DNA from: Cyathus striatus
Lineage: Eukaryota; Basidiomycota; Agaricomycetes; Agaricales; Nidulariaceae
DNA length: 64,000 nucleotides
Direction of reading: 5' to 3'
NCBI GenBank assembly: GCA_025738555.1
Contig: JAOVFP010000006.1
Span: 3,596,001-3,660,000, forward strand
Positions 47,086-59,300 of the stretch are shown here, piece after piece; the first letter of the stretch is position 1; the number at the start of each line of letters is the position of its first letter. The notes beneath the pieces are model-generated. The model ran no database searches. It was not told the origin of the DNA and saw nothing but the letters and a program-made list of their open reading frames with translations. A program made the position numbers and the translations under genes.

Positions 47086-48300
47086 AATTCCCACTACCTT
47101 TTAAGGCAGTCTCCTACCCAGACCCTATAGGAAGTCTCGATCGAGTGGTACACAGTTTTTAATCCAAGTTTGTGGGGTAATAAGAGAAATATACAAGTCA
47201 TTATAATCAACCAATCATATCATTTGAATTGATCAATTCTCTTTTTGGAAATGGGTACTTTGAACTTTAATTCGATGAGACTTCCTATAGGGTCTGGCAC
47301 ATAATATATACAAATACCACAGCCACCTTGATGGCCAACTCGCCGACATCATTCTGAGTATAAAAGTGGATGCTCAGTGCTCAGTGCTCAGCGCTCAAAG
47401 ACGAAATATATTCATTCATTTAGACTATCTCTACTTCGTTTCTACTACCTATGCTTTGTTTCTATGCTTAAAATTTCAATTTGGACCCCTCTTCTTCATC
47501 CAAACTGTCTCCACTTTGTTCCTACTGTGTATACTTCGCTCCTAGTGTCTATCTTTCGTCTCTATGCTTAAAACTGTGTTCTGAACCCCTCTACTTCGTC
47601 CAGACTGTCTCCACTTTGTTCTTACTGTGTATACTTTGTTTCTAAACTCACAATTTCGTTATTTCCCCCTTTGCTTTGTTAGGACTATATATACTTCAAT
47701 TCTAAGTTCATAACTTTGTTCCTGCCTCCTCTGCTTTGTTAGGACTGTCTATACTACATTCCTAGTGTCTATGCTTTGTACTTTGTTCCCATTGTTCCTG
47801 CCTTAATATTTATCTATGTTAATCGTTCTTAGGGCAAAGTTGGTAAGTGCATGCCAGACAGTATTTCAACTGTTAGGTCTATAATACAAAGTTGTTGCAT
47901 GTCGCACATTATTGATCTCTTTACTAATTGATGCAAGGTGATCATCACCATGATATTATCGAAAACCATAGAGGTCAATTCGAACTCAGTACTTCACGGC
48001 CTCTGCGGTGGTCAGCTCAACCCTCCTATTTGTATATATTATGTGCCAGACCCTATAGGAAGTCTCATCAAATTAAAGTTCAAAGTACCCATTTCCAAAA
48101 AGAGAATTGATCAATTTAAACGATATGATTGGTTGATTATAATGACTTGTATATTTCTCTTATTACCCCATGAACTTGGATTAAAAACTGTGTACCGCTC
48201 AATCGAGACTTCCTATAGGGTCTGGGTAGGAGACTGCTTTTAAGGTAGTTGGGTTATAGGGACGTCTGATTTCCCTATAAGGCAATTTACAGGTTCATGA
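47086..48300 (+). repeat. Dispersed repeat R1, copy 2, split by a Mutator-like element
   Basis: AATTCCCACTACCTTTTAAGG (47086-47106) and CTTTTAAGGTAGTTGGGTT (48237 on) are the two halves of an R1 copy. Joined at the duplicated CTTTTAAGG they read like the uninterrupted copy at 61034, including a TTTACAGG motif further right. Confidence 0.8.
47107..48236. mobile_element. Non-autonomous Mutator-like element, 1130 bp, 206-bp TIRs
   Basis: A perfect 9-bp duplication CTTTTAAGG borders it (47098-47106 and 48237-48245). The TIRs are 47107-47312 and 48031-48236, beginning CAGTCTCCTACCC and over 90 percent identical by eye. Each TIR is itself bounded by a short inverted pair (CAGACCCTATAGGAAGTCTC and its complement). 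Long TIRs and a 9-bp duplication are typical of Mutator-like elements. The interior has imperfect repeats built on CTACTTTGTTCCTA and no gene. Confidence 0.88.
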
Positions 48301-50830
48301 ACGGTATCACAACCTGATTGGCTGGAGCCCTGTGACAATCCTGTGACTGCTGACAAAATTCACTCGTCTCAGATCCTTTTGCCCCCCTATCATCATCCCT
48401 CTCATTTTTGTCTTCACCTCAAACTTTCTTGCTCGTTCATTCTTTCCCTGTTCATTAACATCACACCATTTTATTTGTCTTTCACATGTTCCTGCCTCTC
48501 TGAAAATTCTACACTCATTCACCTGATTCGCTGACAATGTTACCCCCTCTCCCCTCCCTTTATGAACCTTAGAATAGCACCATAGCAACAATGTCTAAAT
48601 CGTCTTAATTGCTTTCTCCTCCTTCAAGGCTCACAAAGACGCCTGCACATGAAGTGATGCAGGCAGAGGATATCGTCACACATGCCATCCAGAACTTTGT
48701 CCTTCATGGTCTCTGATTACTTCTTTTGTTAAGCCTGTACAGGGGAGTTAGGCTAGGAGGGTATGTTGCATCTACTAGCTGCCCTATGCTAAGGGGGCCA
48801 GAGTATGGGGTCTCGATCACTGACGAGCATGTCGATCTCCTCTACTTTACCCATACCCTCTATCTCAAGGTCCTGCTCTCTTCATTCTCAACTACACTGA
48901 GTTAGGGCACCCCTCATATCAACCTCCTGCTTCTGTCACACTCAATCTCATAAACTCTCTAGAGCAACCACAACCTTTGATCATGAACACGAAGCTGTTC
49001 CTGTGAAGATTCATGCTCCTGGATCTCTATGACGAAGGAGGTGCAGTGGGCTGGATATTGACATTGCAAGACCACTGCATTTCCATCTTTGGGCAGGATT
49101 CAATACAACCTCTTGCAGGCTATCAGTCATCTTCCAACATGGGTGAGCGTCGTCAACTGTTAGCACACCCATGCTCTCCCTCGCCACCCGATGCACCCAT
49201 ATGTGTTGATCTTTGCCGGCATTGCATAATGTAGTATTGTTGGTAATGAAAAAGTAGTCATGCTAGATATGATGGGTCAGTGGATGTTCTAGGTTGGCGC
49301 TGGCAGTCAGTAGGGTCAAGTATATTCTATAGTACACTTACAACCACTAATCTTTGTTCAAGGCACATCCTGGTGTTGACATGAGTGCACTCGAATCACT
49401 AAGGGTTTAATTGCACACAATATCATACGTTGAAATGGGGGTAGGGTTGTGCAGATTGGGGGCATATATTGGGGGGTCTTTATACAGTGGATGTCTGGTG
49501 TGTTCCATCATCACCTGCCACACAAGGATGATTGCTAATGTGATGTTCATGTGGCAGAGGTCTCTACTATTGCAAGACAATTTGTGCTGTGCTGTGCTTA
49601 GACCTCATACAGTTCAACCAAGGGGAAGAACCACCCCCTGCTTGTCACTTCTACTGGACCTTTCATGCTGGGCCAGAGAGTGACTCTATGTTCTTGTAGT
49701 GATGGGTGTCCTTGCCTTCACAACCACCTTCCATGCGTTTGAGGGAAGGAAACGGAGATGACCACTAGCTCTATCATTGCAGCATGATGTGGTAGCCCAT
49801 TCACATGACAGAGGCAAGTAGGTAGGACAATGCAACCTCCAGCAGTACTCCAGTCATCTTTCGAACAACTTTGAACTGCAGCTTTACCCACTTACTCATC
49901 AACACTTTGTGTGCTCGTACACTCCTATACTTCCCTCTGCCCATATTTCATGCCAAGTTTGCTGGAATTCCATGACACTTTCTTAACAGCAAAGTAAGCG
50001 TAGCTGTGTGTAGTTTGTGATGGACACACTGGGTCTGTGGGTGTTCTGGGCTAGGTCAGGTGTTCGGTAAGGTCAATCCCATCTGTTGAAATACAGTCAA
50101 GACAACTAACCTTTGTTCAAAGTGACCTAGGTGTGCATATAACTGCGATCAGCTCAACTAGTGTTTACTTGAGTGTGATGCATTGAGAAGGGGACACTTC
50201 GGGGGTATGGTTACTCAGTGTTGGGATATCATATACCATCATTGGTAGTCTGGCATGTTAAAATCATCACAAGTTGTGAATGACAATTGCTAACGAAACA
50301 TTGGCATGGCAGAACTGCCAGACATTTCGAGCAGAGGGGAAGATTATGACTTCATAATACATATCTTCATTTTAATGTGTCTCCTTGTATTCACATTCAG
50401 CTTCCGTATATCTCAGAGACGAGGGTGAGGCAAACACTGCATCTAACACTGCTCATCTCATTTGAAGGATTGAGCTGAGACTGAAGAAGGGGTGACGCTA
50501 CCACAGACTTCAGTGCTCAGTCCTCCCTTGGCATGTCCATTTTGTTTGACTGTTAAGATGATCTTGTCCATCATGTGCTAATGGAGAGTCTGTTTTCCTC
50601 CATTGTATAAGCTCCTTTGGCTGTTGATTGATACCCTGCCCTCGTCGACCATTACATTAGCTGTGATATACTTATAGTCCATTTTCACTGTTATTTCGAA
50701 ATGTAGTCATTATTAATAAGTATAAGCGACATTAACATTGGTATTAGCATGATTACAGGGCAGAGAAAGAGTTCGCATAAGTGGTGTATGATGTAAAAAT
50801 ATTGAATTACAAAAGCTGCTCGACAATGAT
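48301..50830. repeat. Gene-free region with a diverged tandem duplication
   Basis: No gene is supported. Segments at about 49250-49560 and 50010-50320 align loosely: AATCTTTGTTCAAGG against AACCTTTGTTCAAAG, then gaps, then ATTGCTAATG against ATTGCTAACG and CATGGCAG. The spacing of about 760 bases suggests two old tandem copies of an unknown unit. Confidence 0.45.
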
Positions 50831-50838
50831 TTTTGGTA

Positions 50839-50880
50839 GTGGGCATTGCCGCTTGTTGGCCCTACTCCTTTATTATGTAT
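50839..50880 (+). repeat. Dispersed repeat R2, copy 2
   Basis: GGTAGTGGGCATTGCC followed by CTTGTTGGCCCTACTCC; matches 62200 and, more loosely, 36495. Confidence 0.7.
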
Positions 50881-52960
50881 ATATTATCTACAGTAAGTTA
50901 CAGTAAATTGTAATGTATGCATACTGTAAATTACCATAGGTTACCAGATAGGAAGCACTTAGGAGGCTGATTCTCATGTCTCTAGGGAAGCTGATGCACG
51001 AGGCATTCCTAGCAACCAGACAACAAGGTGTGCCTGTATCCCATGGCGGCGGGATTCCCACCTTCTTCGCGCCATCAAGCCAATATTTAGTACTTCATTT
51101 CATTTCATCAAACATCTCAATATAATTAATTAACCGAAATATGCCACGTGTCGATGCTTAAAGCATCGTGCACTGGCCAATACCCACAACCATCCGCATA
51201 AAATACAGGTTTCTTGGGTATTATTAAATGAGAATATGTATGAGAATGTACAGATCAACTAATTCTGACTGTCTTTAAAATATTCATATGTACGTAATTG
51301 ATTCAAAACACGTACCAGTACATATAAAATTGTTTTCATTTCTATAAAAGATCACTTTTATTGAAAAACATGTATATGAATCTGAATGTAGGCTTGTAGG
51401 TAAACCAATGACGCATTATGAAGCTCCTTGAAATTTTAAGCTTATAAATATATGCAAATGTTATTGTCAACTAAATTGGACGACATCCAGTCGTATGAGT
51501 AGTTGCAATCTAATAGTACCTTTAGTTGAATTCTAAAGGCTTATACGTTTTCGTCAGACCAAAACCAAAAGTTGTAAAAAAAGGGATCAGTGACAACACA
51601 TTTATTATTATATCATACAATAGGTTTATAGTACAGTAAATTCATGGCGCATTTCTCAGCAGAATAGCACTGAATTGATATTTTCATTTATTTCCTAAAT
51701 CTCTGTATGTTACGGCTGTACCGGTACGATCAAGGTAAGTACTGTGTGATGTGAGAGCATTAGGTAATCGCACTTTTCGGATCGCGACGCTGCGGGCGTT
51801 CGGCCCGTGAACATTTTTGGATCGAGACTAACAGATTGCGTACGCCGTATGGAATTGTTCGCATTATACAATTATTATGAATATTTCGGAAATTGGAAAC
51901 GAATAAAGAATATAAGTAAAGAATAGAAATTGAAAGTGGCTTGCTAAATATTCATGAGGTAGAAATATATTTATGGAAATGCGGAAAACATATGAAAAAC
52001 ATAGGTGAAAACATAAGGAAAACATAAAATTCGATATCCGAAGCATACATATGGCTTCGAAGGATGCAGAGAAGAAGCGGATCGCCACACACAGTTCTTT
52101 AATGTCAACATGAAACACTTTGGAAACACCCTCACATCATATCTCCGCGGTGGAGCAAATGAATGCATGTAAGTTTGCTGAATTTGGAAGTGTCGGTATT
52201 ACCATTCCCGTCATCGCGCTCAGAGACTACAGTATACGTATAGTATAGATTTCACTTACATTTATTGGGTAGTCCGTTGTAATTACTATACATTATGTAG
52301 TATTACTTTCCCACTTGTAATTTACAGTGTTCATACATTACGTTCGAGTTCTAATCACCATACATAATATATTACATGCACGGCATCAGGTGAACAATTT
52401 TGAGCAATGTCACGCGTCCTCAAAAGGATCGAACAAAGGTACAGGGAAAGTGATATTATCCGAAAATTCCGCCAAAATATACATATTTTTAAGTTACACG
52501 CAAGTGCAGTAATGTTGCGTTATAGTTTTCAATGTTCCTCCCAAGTGTCATAGAATACATAATGTTTTTGATAGTTGAAAGAACTACAGAAATTACTATA
52601 GTGAAAGTTTACCATTGTTGGGATGAACAAATTTCTTCCATGTCACACAATAAATCGGACCTCGAACAGAACAATGAACCAAAATTTTCGGTCACGCCCA
52701 AACTCAGCGAACAATAGGTCGAAATGATCCAGTATGGCTGTTATCAATGCGCTCACATTCACCAATGCGTCGTTGGAAGACAATAATGACAGTACTGAGA
52801 GACATGATTTGACCATCATCATTGAAACGGTAAATTCGTACATAGTCTTGAGATTCTTTCATGTTGATCAACCCGGTGGAGTATTCTCCTGAACCAATAA
52901 AAAGCCATGGTGGATCGCAGAAGATTTAATCAGGACGACAAGTTTAGATCGAGAAGCTGA
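50881..52960. other. Gene-free region
   Basis: About 2 kb without a supported gene. One exon-like stretch at 52060-52170 ends in a good GTAAGT donor, but I could not connect it to anything. 52709-52728 repeats 47005-47024 in inverse orientation. Confidence 0.4.
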
Positions 52961-52964
52961 AGAA

Positions 52965-55650
52965 GTCAGCCCAACTCTGAATCGACTTGGCCTTGGAGTC
53001 GATGGCTGGACTCCGACAGAGAGAGGATGATGCTTGGTGACGTTGTGCTAGGGCTTTGAGCGTTGGCTTGGCTCCCCCGCTACTCTCTCACGTACAAACT
53101 CTTCCAAACTTTCTCTTCGACCCAACGCCTGCCAAAGCTTTCTCGCCGTCGTATAATTTAAACCTCCCGCATCTTGATCTCTGGCATTCTCTAGTCTCCA
53201 GCCCAATTCAAACCCAGTTCAAACCTCCCACTCGTGACGCAACCAGCTTGCAATGACCTAAGTTATAACACCCCTCGAACTTTTGCCACTTCTCCATCAC
53301 CACTTCCATTCAGCAACCGGTGCGTTATCATAATCCAGGCTGTCTTTTACTCTCTTCTTACAACCCGTTACCGTTACACAGTTACAGAGGATAGCATAAT
53401 CACGCTCTCTTGCGGCTTTTGTGCGCAGAAGTAGCACATCAGCGTGTCGACGCAGGCTCCAGTAGGAGCGGGTGGACATCCGGTTAGGGTCCACATGTGC
53501 AGGTGTAACGTGTATGTCTTATCTTCCTTGCTTTCTTCCCTAGGTGTTTCTTATACCCCCTCTTCACCATTGCTCGTCTTCTGTTATAATTCCTCTCTCC
53601 TTCCTTTCTTTCTGTTAGCTCATCAATGTCCACCTCCCTTCCCCCGCTTCATTTCCATTTTATCCCTTCCCTCCCCTCCCCTCCCCTCCTCTCCTCTCCC
53701 CTCCCCTCAAGACCTCACAAGCCTTGCACCTTTTACATCCACTACGCAATTTCTTTATTCACATCCCAACTCTTCCTTTCTCCTCTCCCATCATCGAACC
53801 ACGCTCACACCTTCTAACAGAACGCCCTTCGCACGCACAACATCGAAAGCAAATGGTGATATCAAGTATCGAACATCGGGCCCTCTTCCACTAGTACACG
53901 ACAGGCCTAGGAAGTCAACCGAAGAATCGTAGCCAATTCGCGCTAGCCTGGGGAATAAGACGTTCTGTAACCTGTTGCTGGGAGGATGAGCGTGTTGGGT
54001 AGGGCAGGGTATAGGTCATGGACAGAAGTGTAAGTACACCTCTCGTTTCGTTTTGTTTCGTCTTCATACTCTACCGTCTTCGTCTCTTTCCTCCGCCTTC
54101 CACCCCTAAGCTTCTTCATCTCGCCGTGCTGTCTTATTATATCATCCTTCCTTCGAGTCTACTTACACCCTCTCTAGCTCACTCACCATGAACATATCCG
54201 TCGATCCCGCGCACGCAGTCTACAGCCAACACGAAACGAACATGAGATTGGTATCAGATGAGAAGGTATGGTGAGTTTCCGTTCCCATGTTATGTTCTCC
54301 TTGCTTCACCCCTTTTGTTCACTAACTAATGCCCTCTCCAGCTCACGCACGCTCGCCGTGCAGTCGATATGACGCAGCCTGCAAGAGCCACGAAACAAAC
54401 ATTCGAATTCGTACGGGGGGGTACGGGGGGGGAACAGGGGTGGGTTGTTCTTCTTTCGCTCGTGTGATGTCTTTGTGGTGCGGTTGGAGAAGGGATTGGG
54501 TGGTGCTACTATATCAGCGTAGAGTATGTGGACGAATAGCCTTCAAGCTTCTCCATCTATTCGTCCTGTTCTACACCTTCCTCCTTTCCCTTTTGCTCAC
54601 GTGCTCACATCCTCTCCAGCTCACCCTCGATGAACCCACCTGTCGATCTCGCGCATGCACGCTCGTTATGCAGGGTATTCTTGTCGACGCCAACGTCGAT
54701 ATGAAGCATGGAATGCAGCATGCAGGAAGCAATGACGAACGTTGGATTTGTATTGGATGGCCCTTGTGCGAGTTGGGAGAAGTGAGAAGGGAGTAGAGAG
54801 GGTGAGTTATTTTGCTTTGGCTCATGCATGTGTGGGAGTTCCTTGTGGGGGTGTGGATGGATGGGGACTGGTGGTGCGACGTTACCAGGGCAGAGCATGT
54901 GGATGAATATCCATTGAGTACGCGTATTGCGTATTCTATCTCGTCTACGAGAGACTCGCGCTGATATTGGTACAGCGTTCGGGAGGTGCTAGTTTACCTG
55001 TAGGTGGCTACTCGCGTGTGTGCTGTATCGCCCACCTCTCTTCCTCTTCCTTCCTCTTCACTGCTTCTTTCTTCCTGCCTCGCTATCTTCCTTTCGTTCA
55101 GTTTCCCCTACCCTCCCCCAACCCCCGTGTCATTCTTTCCTTTGCTTCGTTCACGAAGCTAACGCACCCTCACCAGCTCAACCACCCTAAATTTCTTACG
55201 TGCTCAATCTCGCAGCGCAGGTACACCCAGGATCATTATGCTTATGGACATGGACATGGTGGGAGGAGGGACTGTTGGGCCGGGAGACTGGAAAGCTGAA
55301 ACATGAAGGCATGTTTCGTCTCCTTTCATCGTTTATTTACATGGTCGTGGTCTTGTTTTACTCGAGTGGCCCATTTTCTCTTCGTTGTTTGTCAAGTGCT
55401 CTATCTTTTACTTACGTTGTCTATTGAATCATCGCGTCTACGTTACGTTCCATTCATCCCGTCTCTCTTGCATACTTCAATCTCCCTCCTTCCTTTGCAC
55501 TTCATTTCTATCCCTCCACTCTTTATATCCTTCATTTGTATGGTCCTCTTTCAAAGCACCCTACACCCTTTCTTCCACGCTTCGTTTGTTATTTTTTCTC
55601 GTAAACCTGAAGCTCATGATCTTTCTAGACGCAATTCATAGCCAACTTTT
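52965..55650 (+). repeat. Large degenerate repeat, copy C
   Basis: The least interrupted copy of the family at 40270 and 44145. It keeps the order: CTAGGGCTTTGAGC, the CTTCGACCCAAC block, the TTTTGTGCGCAGAAG block, a strongly C/T-rich run (53640-53710), the AACAGAAC block, GATGAGCGTGTTGGG, several CTCTCCAGCTCA units and the end near 55630. Splice-like motifs separate blocks, yet no consistent protein emerges. Confidence 0.7.
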
Positions 55651-56269
55651 CTCTTTTTCAAAGTCGTACAAGCACTCGTCGCCTCATCGCTCAGTTCACA
55701 CAGGCCATTGCATCCGTAGCCGTTCCCCTGGGCCAGTACTGACCTGTGATGGGTTGGCTGTGCCTATGTTGGAATTGTATGGGCTTGCCTATGACTCGTT
55801 TCTCTGCGATTATCTGATCTAACTCCTTGGAATTTTCACACTAGATATCATTGTATTGTCCTAGCTGCGTGTGCGCGATGTATTCTTTATTTGTCTCATG
55901 ATCCCGCTCCGTGCATATTTACATATTTTTGGCACATTTATGATTATCACGTTTGCGAAACTTCTGTGTGCTATTACTATATCAATACTATGACCAGTTT
56001 GTGATTTTCAGCGTGACAGCCATGAACCACTGTTCAAATGTCAGTGCAATATGACAAATTGCATTTGTTCATGTAAATGTCTGCGAGTGATGCTTGTAAC
56101 TGAAATATTTGACCTGAAGTTCATCATCTCAAAATACCCATGTTCAAAACTGGTTATGATGCATGATAGATCATAATTTGTTCAAGTTCATGACCCCTGG
56201 CGATGGGTGGCAGAACAGTTGGTCAGTAAAGTTCTCCATCTGTGCCTGGAGCAAGATCTACATAGCAGT
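55651..56269. other. Upstream intergenic region of the NLR gene
   Basis: No gene. The last 350 bases are AT-rich and lack the repeat families listed here, so the NLR promoter probably lies in them. Confidence 0.45.
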
Positions 56270-56277
56270 TATAAAAG
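56270..56277 (+). promoter_or_regulatory. Putative TATA box of the NLR gene
   Basis: TATAAAAG lies 105 bases before the ATG at 56382, with a C/A-rich leader between (ACTCAACTACAACTATAACC). The spacing suits a fungal core promoter. Confidence 0.5.
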
Positions 56278-56381
56278 AGAGCCTAGTGAGATTGAACTGT
56301 TCTTTCCCCCCATCACTGAGAACTTTGACACTTTAAACTTGAACCTAAAAACTCAACTACAACTATAACCAAATTTCAATT

Positions 56382-59300
56382 ATGGCACCAGCACTTACTT
56401 CTACTAGTGAAATGTTCAAAAATGCACAAAATACAAACATTCAGCATTCAACTCTGAATGCTCCTGGCAGAGATTTGATTATAAATAATGAAATATCAAA
56501 AAATGACATTCAAGCAAAGCTTAGCTTGCTAAAGGCAGTATCTCATGAAGGACATTATGTTCCATATTGCATGGAAGGAACAAGAGAGAAAATATTTGAA
56601 AATATAAGGAAATGGCTGAATGATTTTGGTATGTGTAAATTAAATAACTAATACATATATAATCAACTGTTGTTTTGTAGACAAGTCCACACCAAACATA
56701 ATGTGGATTACTGGATATCCAGGTGCAGGAAAGTCAGCAATTGCTTCCACTATGGTTTCCAAGCTTTCTGAGTCTCAAAGTCTCATTGGCTATCACTTCT
56801 TCAAAAGAGATGATGTATTTTTAAGTGATCCTTGCACTGTGTGGCGCACCACAGCTGCTACTATAGCTTCCAAACATGCCACTATTGCTGAAGTTATGGC
56901 AATGAAGCTTGATAATACATTCAGAATTCAAGATATAAAATGGCACTTTGAAAACCTCATTCATATGATCTTTAGGGACCATTTGGATAAATTAAATAAT
57001 CCTGTTATGGTTATTGATGCATTGGATGAATGTAAAAGATCAGCTGACATGCATATTTTCTTGAGCACTTTGTATTCTTGGTCTAAATTTCCAAAAAATT
57101 GTAAACTCATAATTACAAGCAGACCTGGCTACAAGCCAGAAAAGTTAAGGAATGCTGAATTATGCATTGACTATGAATTGGAAATTGGCTATAATGCTGG
57201 ATCAGAAACTAATAATGACATCATTTATTATCTTAAAAATAAATTTGAGGAAACATATGACTGGTTGGACTGGAAACCAGATGAACAAGATTTACATAAA
57301 GTGGCACAAAAGGCAGCTGGATTGTTTATTTATGCCTCTACAATTTTTGAATACACCACCTCAGAGGAACAGGAGCAAATAATTCCAAGGAAAAAACTGG
57401 ACAATATTATGAACAGCCAGGAAGATGGCACAGGTTCTGGTATTGACAACTTGTATATGCAAATTCTAAGCACATCTTTCAAAACCTGGAGTACCAAGGA
57501 TAAACTCATTGTTCAAAATGTTCTGGCGATTATAATACTCACCAAGGTTCCATTAGAGATAAATGATATACAGCATTTCATTGGAGAAAATGATGATAAA
57601 TATCTAAATGATATTATTAGGTCAATTTTGAAACATTTACAATCAGTGGTGTCCATAGATAAAGGAAAAGTGGTTATGAGACACTTATCATTTGTAGAAT
57701 TTTTAATGAAAAGATGTCAAATTGAGGACTATAAAATTGAAAAGAATATTGCTTCAGTGGAGTTAGTAAAGGCAGTGTATAAAATATTAAATAATAAGCT
57801 GATGTTCAATATATGCAATTTGGAAACTTCATACAAAAAAAATGATGATGTGAGTGATTTGGCTGAAAGAATTGAGCAATTTATACCAGGTCATTTTAAA
57901 TACTGCTGCATGTACTGGCCTCTGCATGAGATGGAAATATGTCAAATGGAAAATAGAACTGAAGTGGAACAACAATTCATTCCTTTTCTGCATTACAAAT
58001 TTTTGTACTGGCTGGAAGTTATGAGCTTACTAAACAAAATTCCTGAGGCCTTGGGATATTTAAATGAATTATTAAACATTTATCATAATGTAAGTAAATC
58101 AAAATGATGCTACAGCATATACTAAATTTAACTATAGAATAATAAAAAAGTAGAGCAGTTTATTACTGATGCTATTGAGTTCATTAGGCATTTTTACATT
58201 CCAATCACAACAAGTGCACCACACATATATCTGTCTGCACTGCCATTTTCACCACAAAGATCAGTGATTCTCAATCAGTATAGAAATAAAGTTGGAAATA
58301 TACTTATACAATTGGGAAACATAGAGCAAGACTGGATTTACAAAGGAAAAAAAGTTTACCACTATCAATCTGAAGTTCTATGTGTTGTATTCTCCAAATG
58401 TGGAAATCAGATTCTTGCTGGTTTATTAAACAATACAATTGGTATATGGGATATCACAACTGGCAAAATTATTTCTGGTCCATTTGAGGGTCATACAGAT
58501 TTGGTTTCATCTGTATCATATTCTCCTGATGGAAACCAAGTGGTATCTGGCTCACATGACAAAACTGTGAGAATATGGGATGTGAGTAGTGGTACAATTG
58601 CTGCTGATCCATTTGAAGGTCACACAAGTTGTGTCACATCTGTAGCATTTTCTCCAGATGGAAAGCAAGTGGTATCTGGTTCTTTTGATGGAACTGTCAG
58701 AATATGGAATGTGAAGAATGGCACAATAGCTGCTGGTCCATTTGAGGGTCACACAGATTGGGTCATGTCTGTAGTATTTTCTCCAGATGGAAAGCAAGTG
58801 GTATCTGGCTCATGTGACAACACTGTGAGAATATGGGATGTGAAGAGTGGAAAAATTGCTGCTGGTCCATTTGGAGAACAGGTAACAAATGTAGAAACTA
58901 CTCGAGATGGAATGAAACTGATATCAAATGGGGTAAAATCTGTAGCAATTTCTCCAGATGGAAAGAAAGTAGTATCTGGTTCATTTGACACAATTGTGAG
59001 AATATGGGATGTGGAAACTGGCACAATTGCTGCTGGTCCATTTATAGGTCACAAATCATCTGTTGCATCTGTGGTGTTTAGTGCAGATGGAAAGCATGTG
59101 GTATCTGGATCTCGTGACAAAACTGTAAGAATATGGGATGTGGAAACTGGTGCAATTTCTGCTGGTCCATTTGAAGATCACACACTTGGGGTAACATCTG
59201 TATCATTTTCTCCAGATGAAAAGTGGGTGGTATCAGGTTCATATGATAAAACTGTGAGAATATGGGATATGAACAATGACACAATTTCTGCTGGTTCATT

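Noticed and set aside
52060..52170. Exon-like stretch ending in GTAAGT
   Set aside because: A good donor, but no acceptor, no continuation and no recognised protein; the long frame is on the wrong strand.
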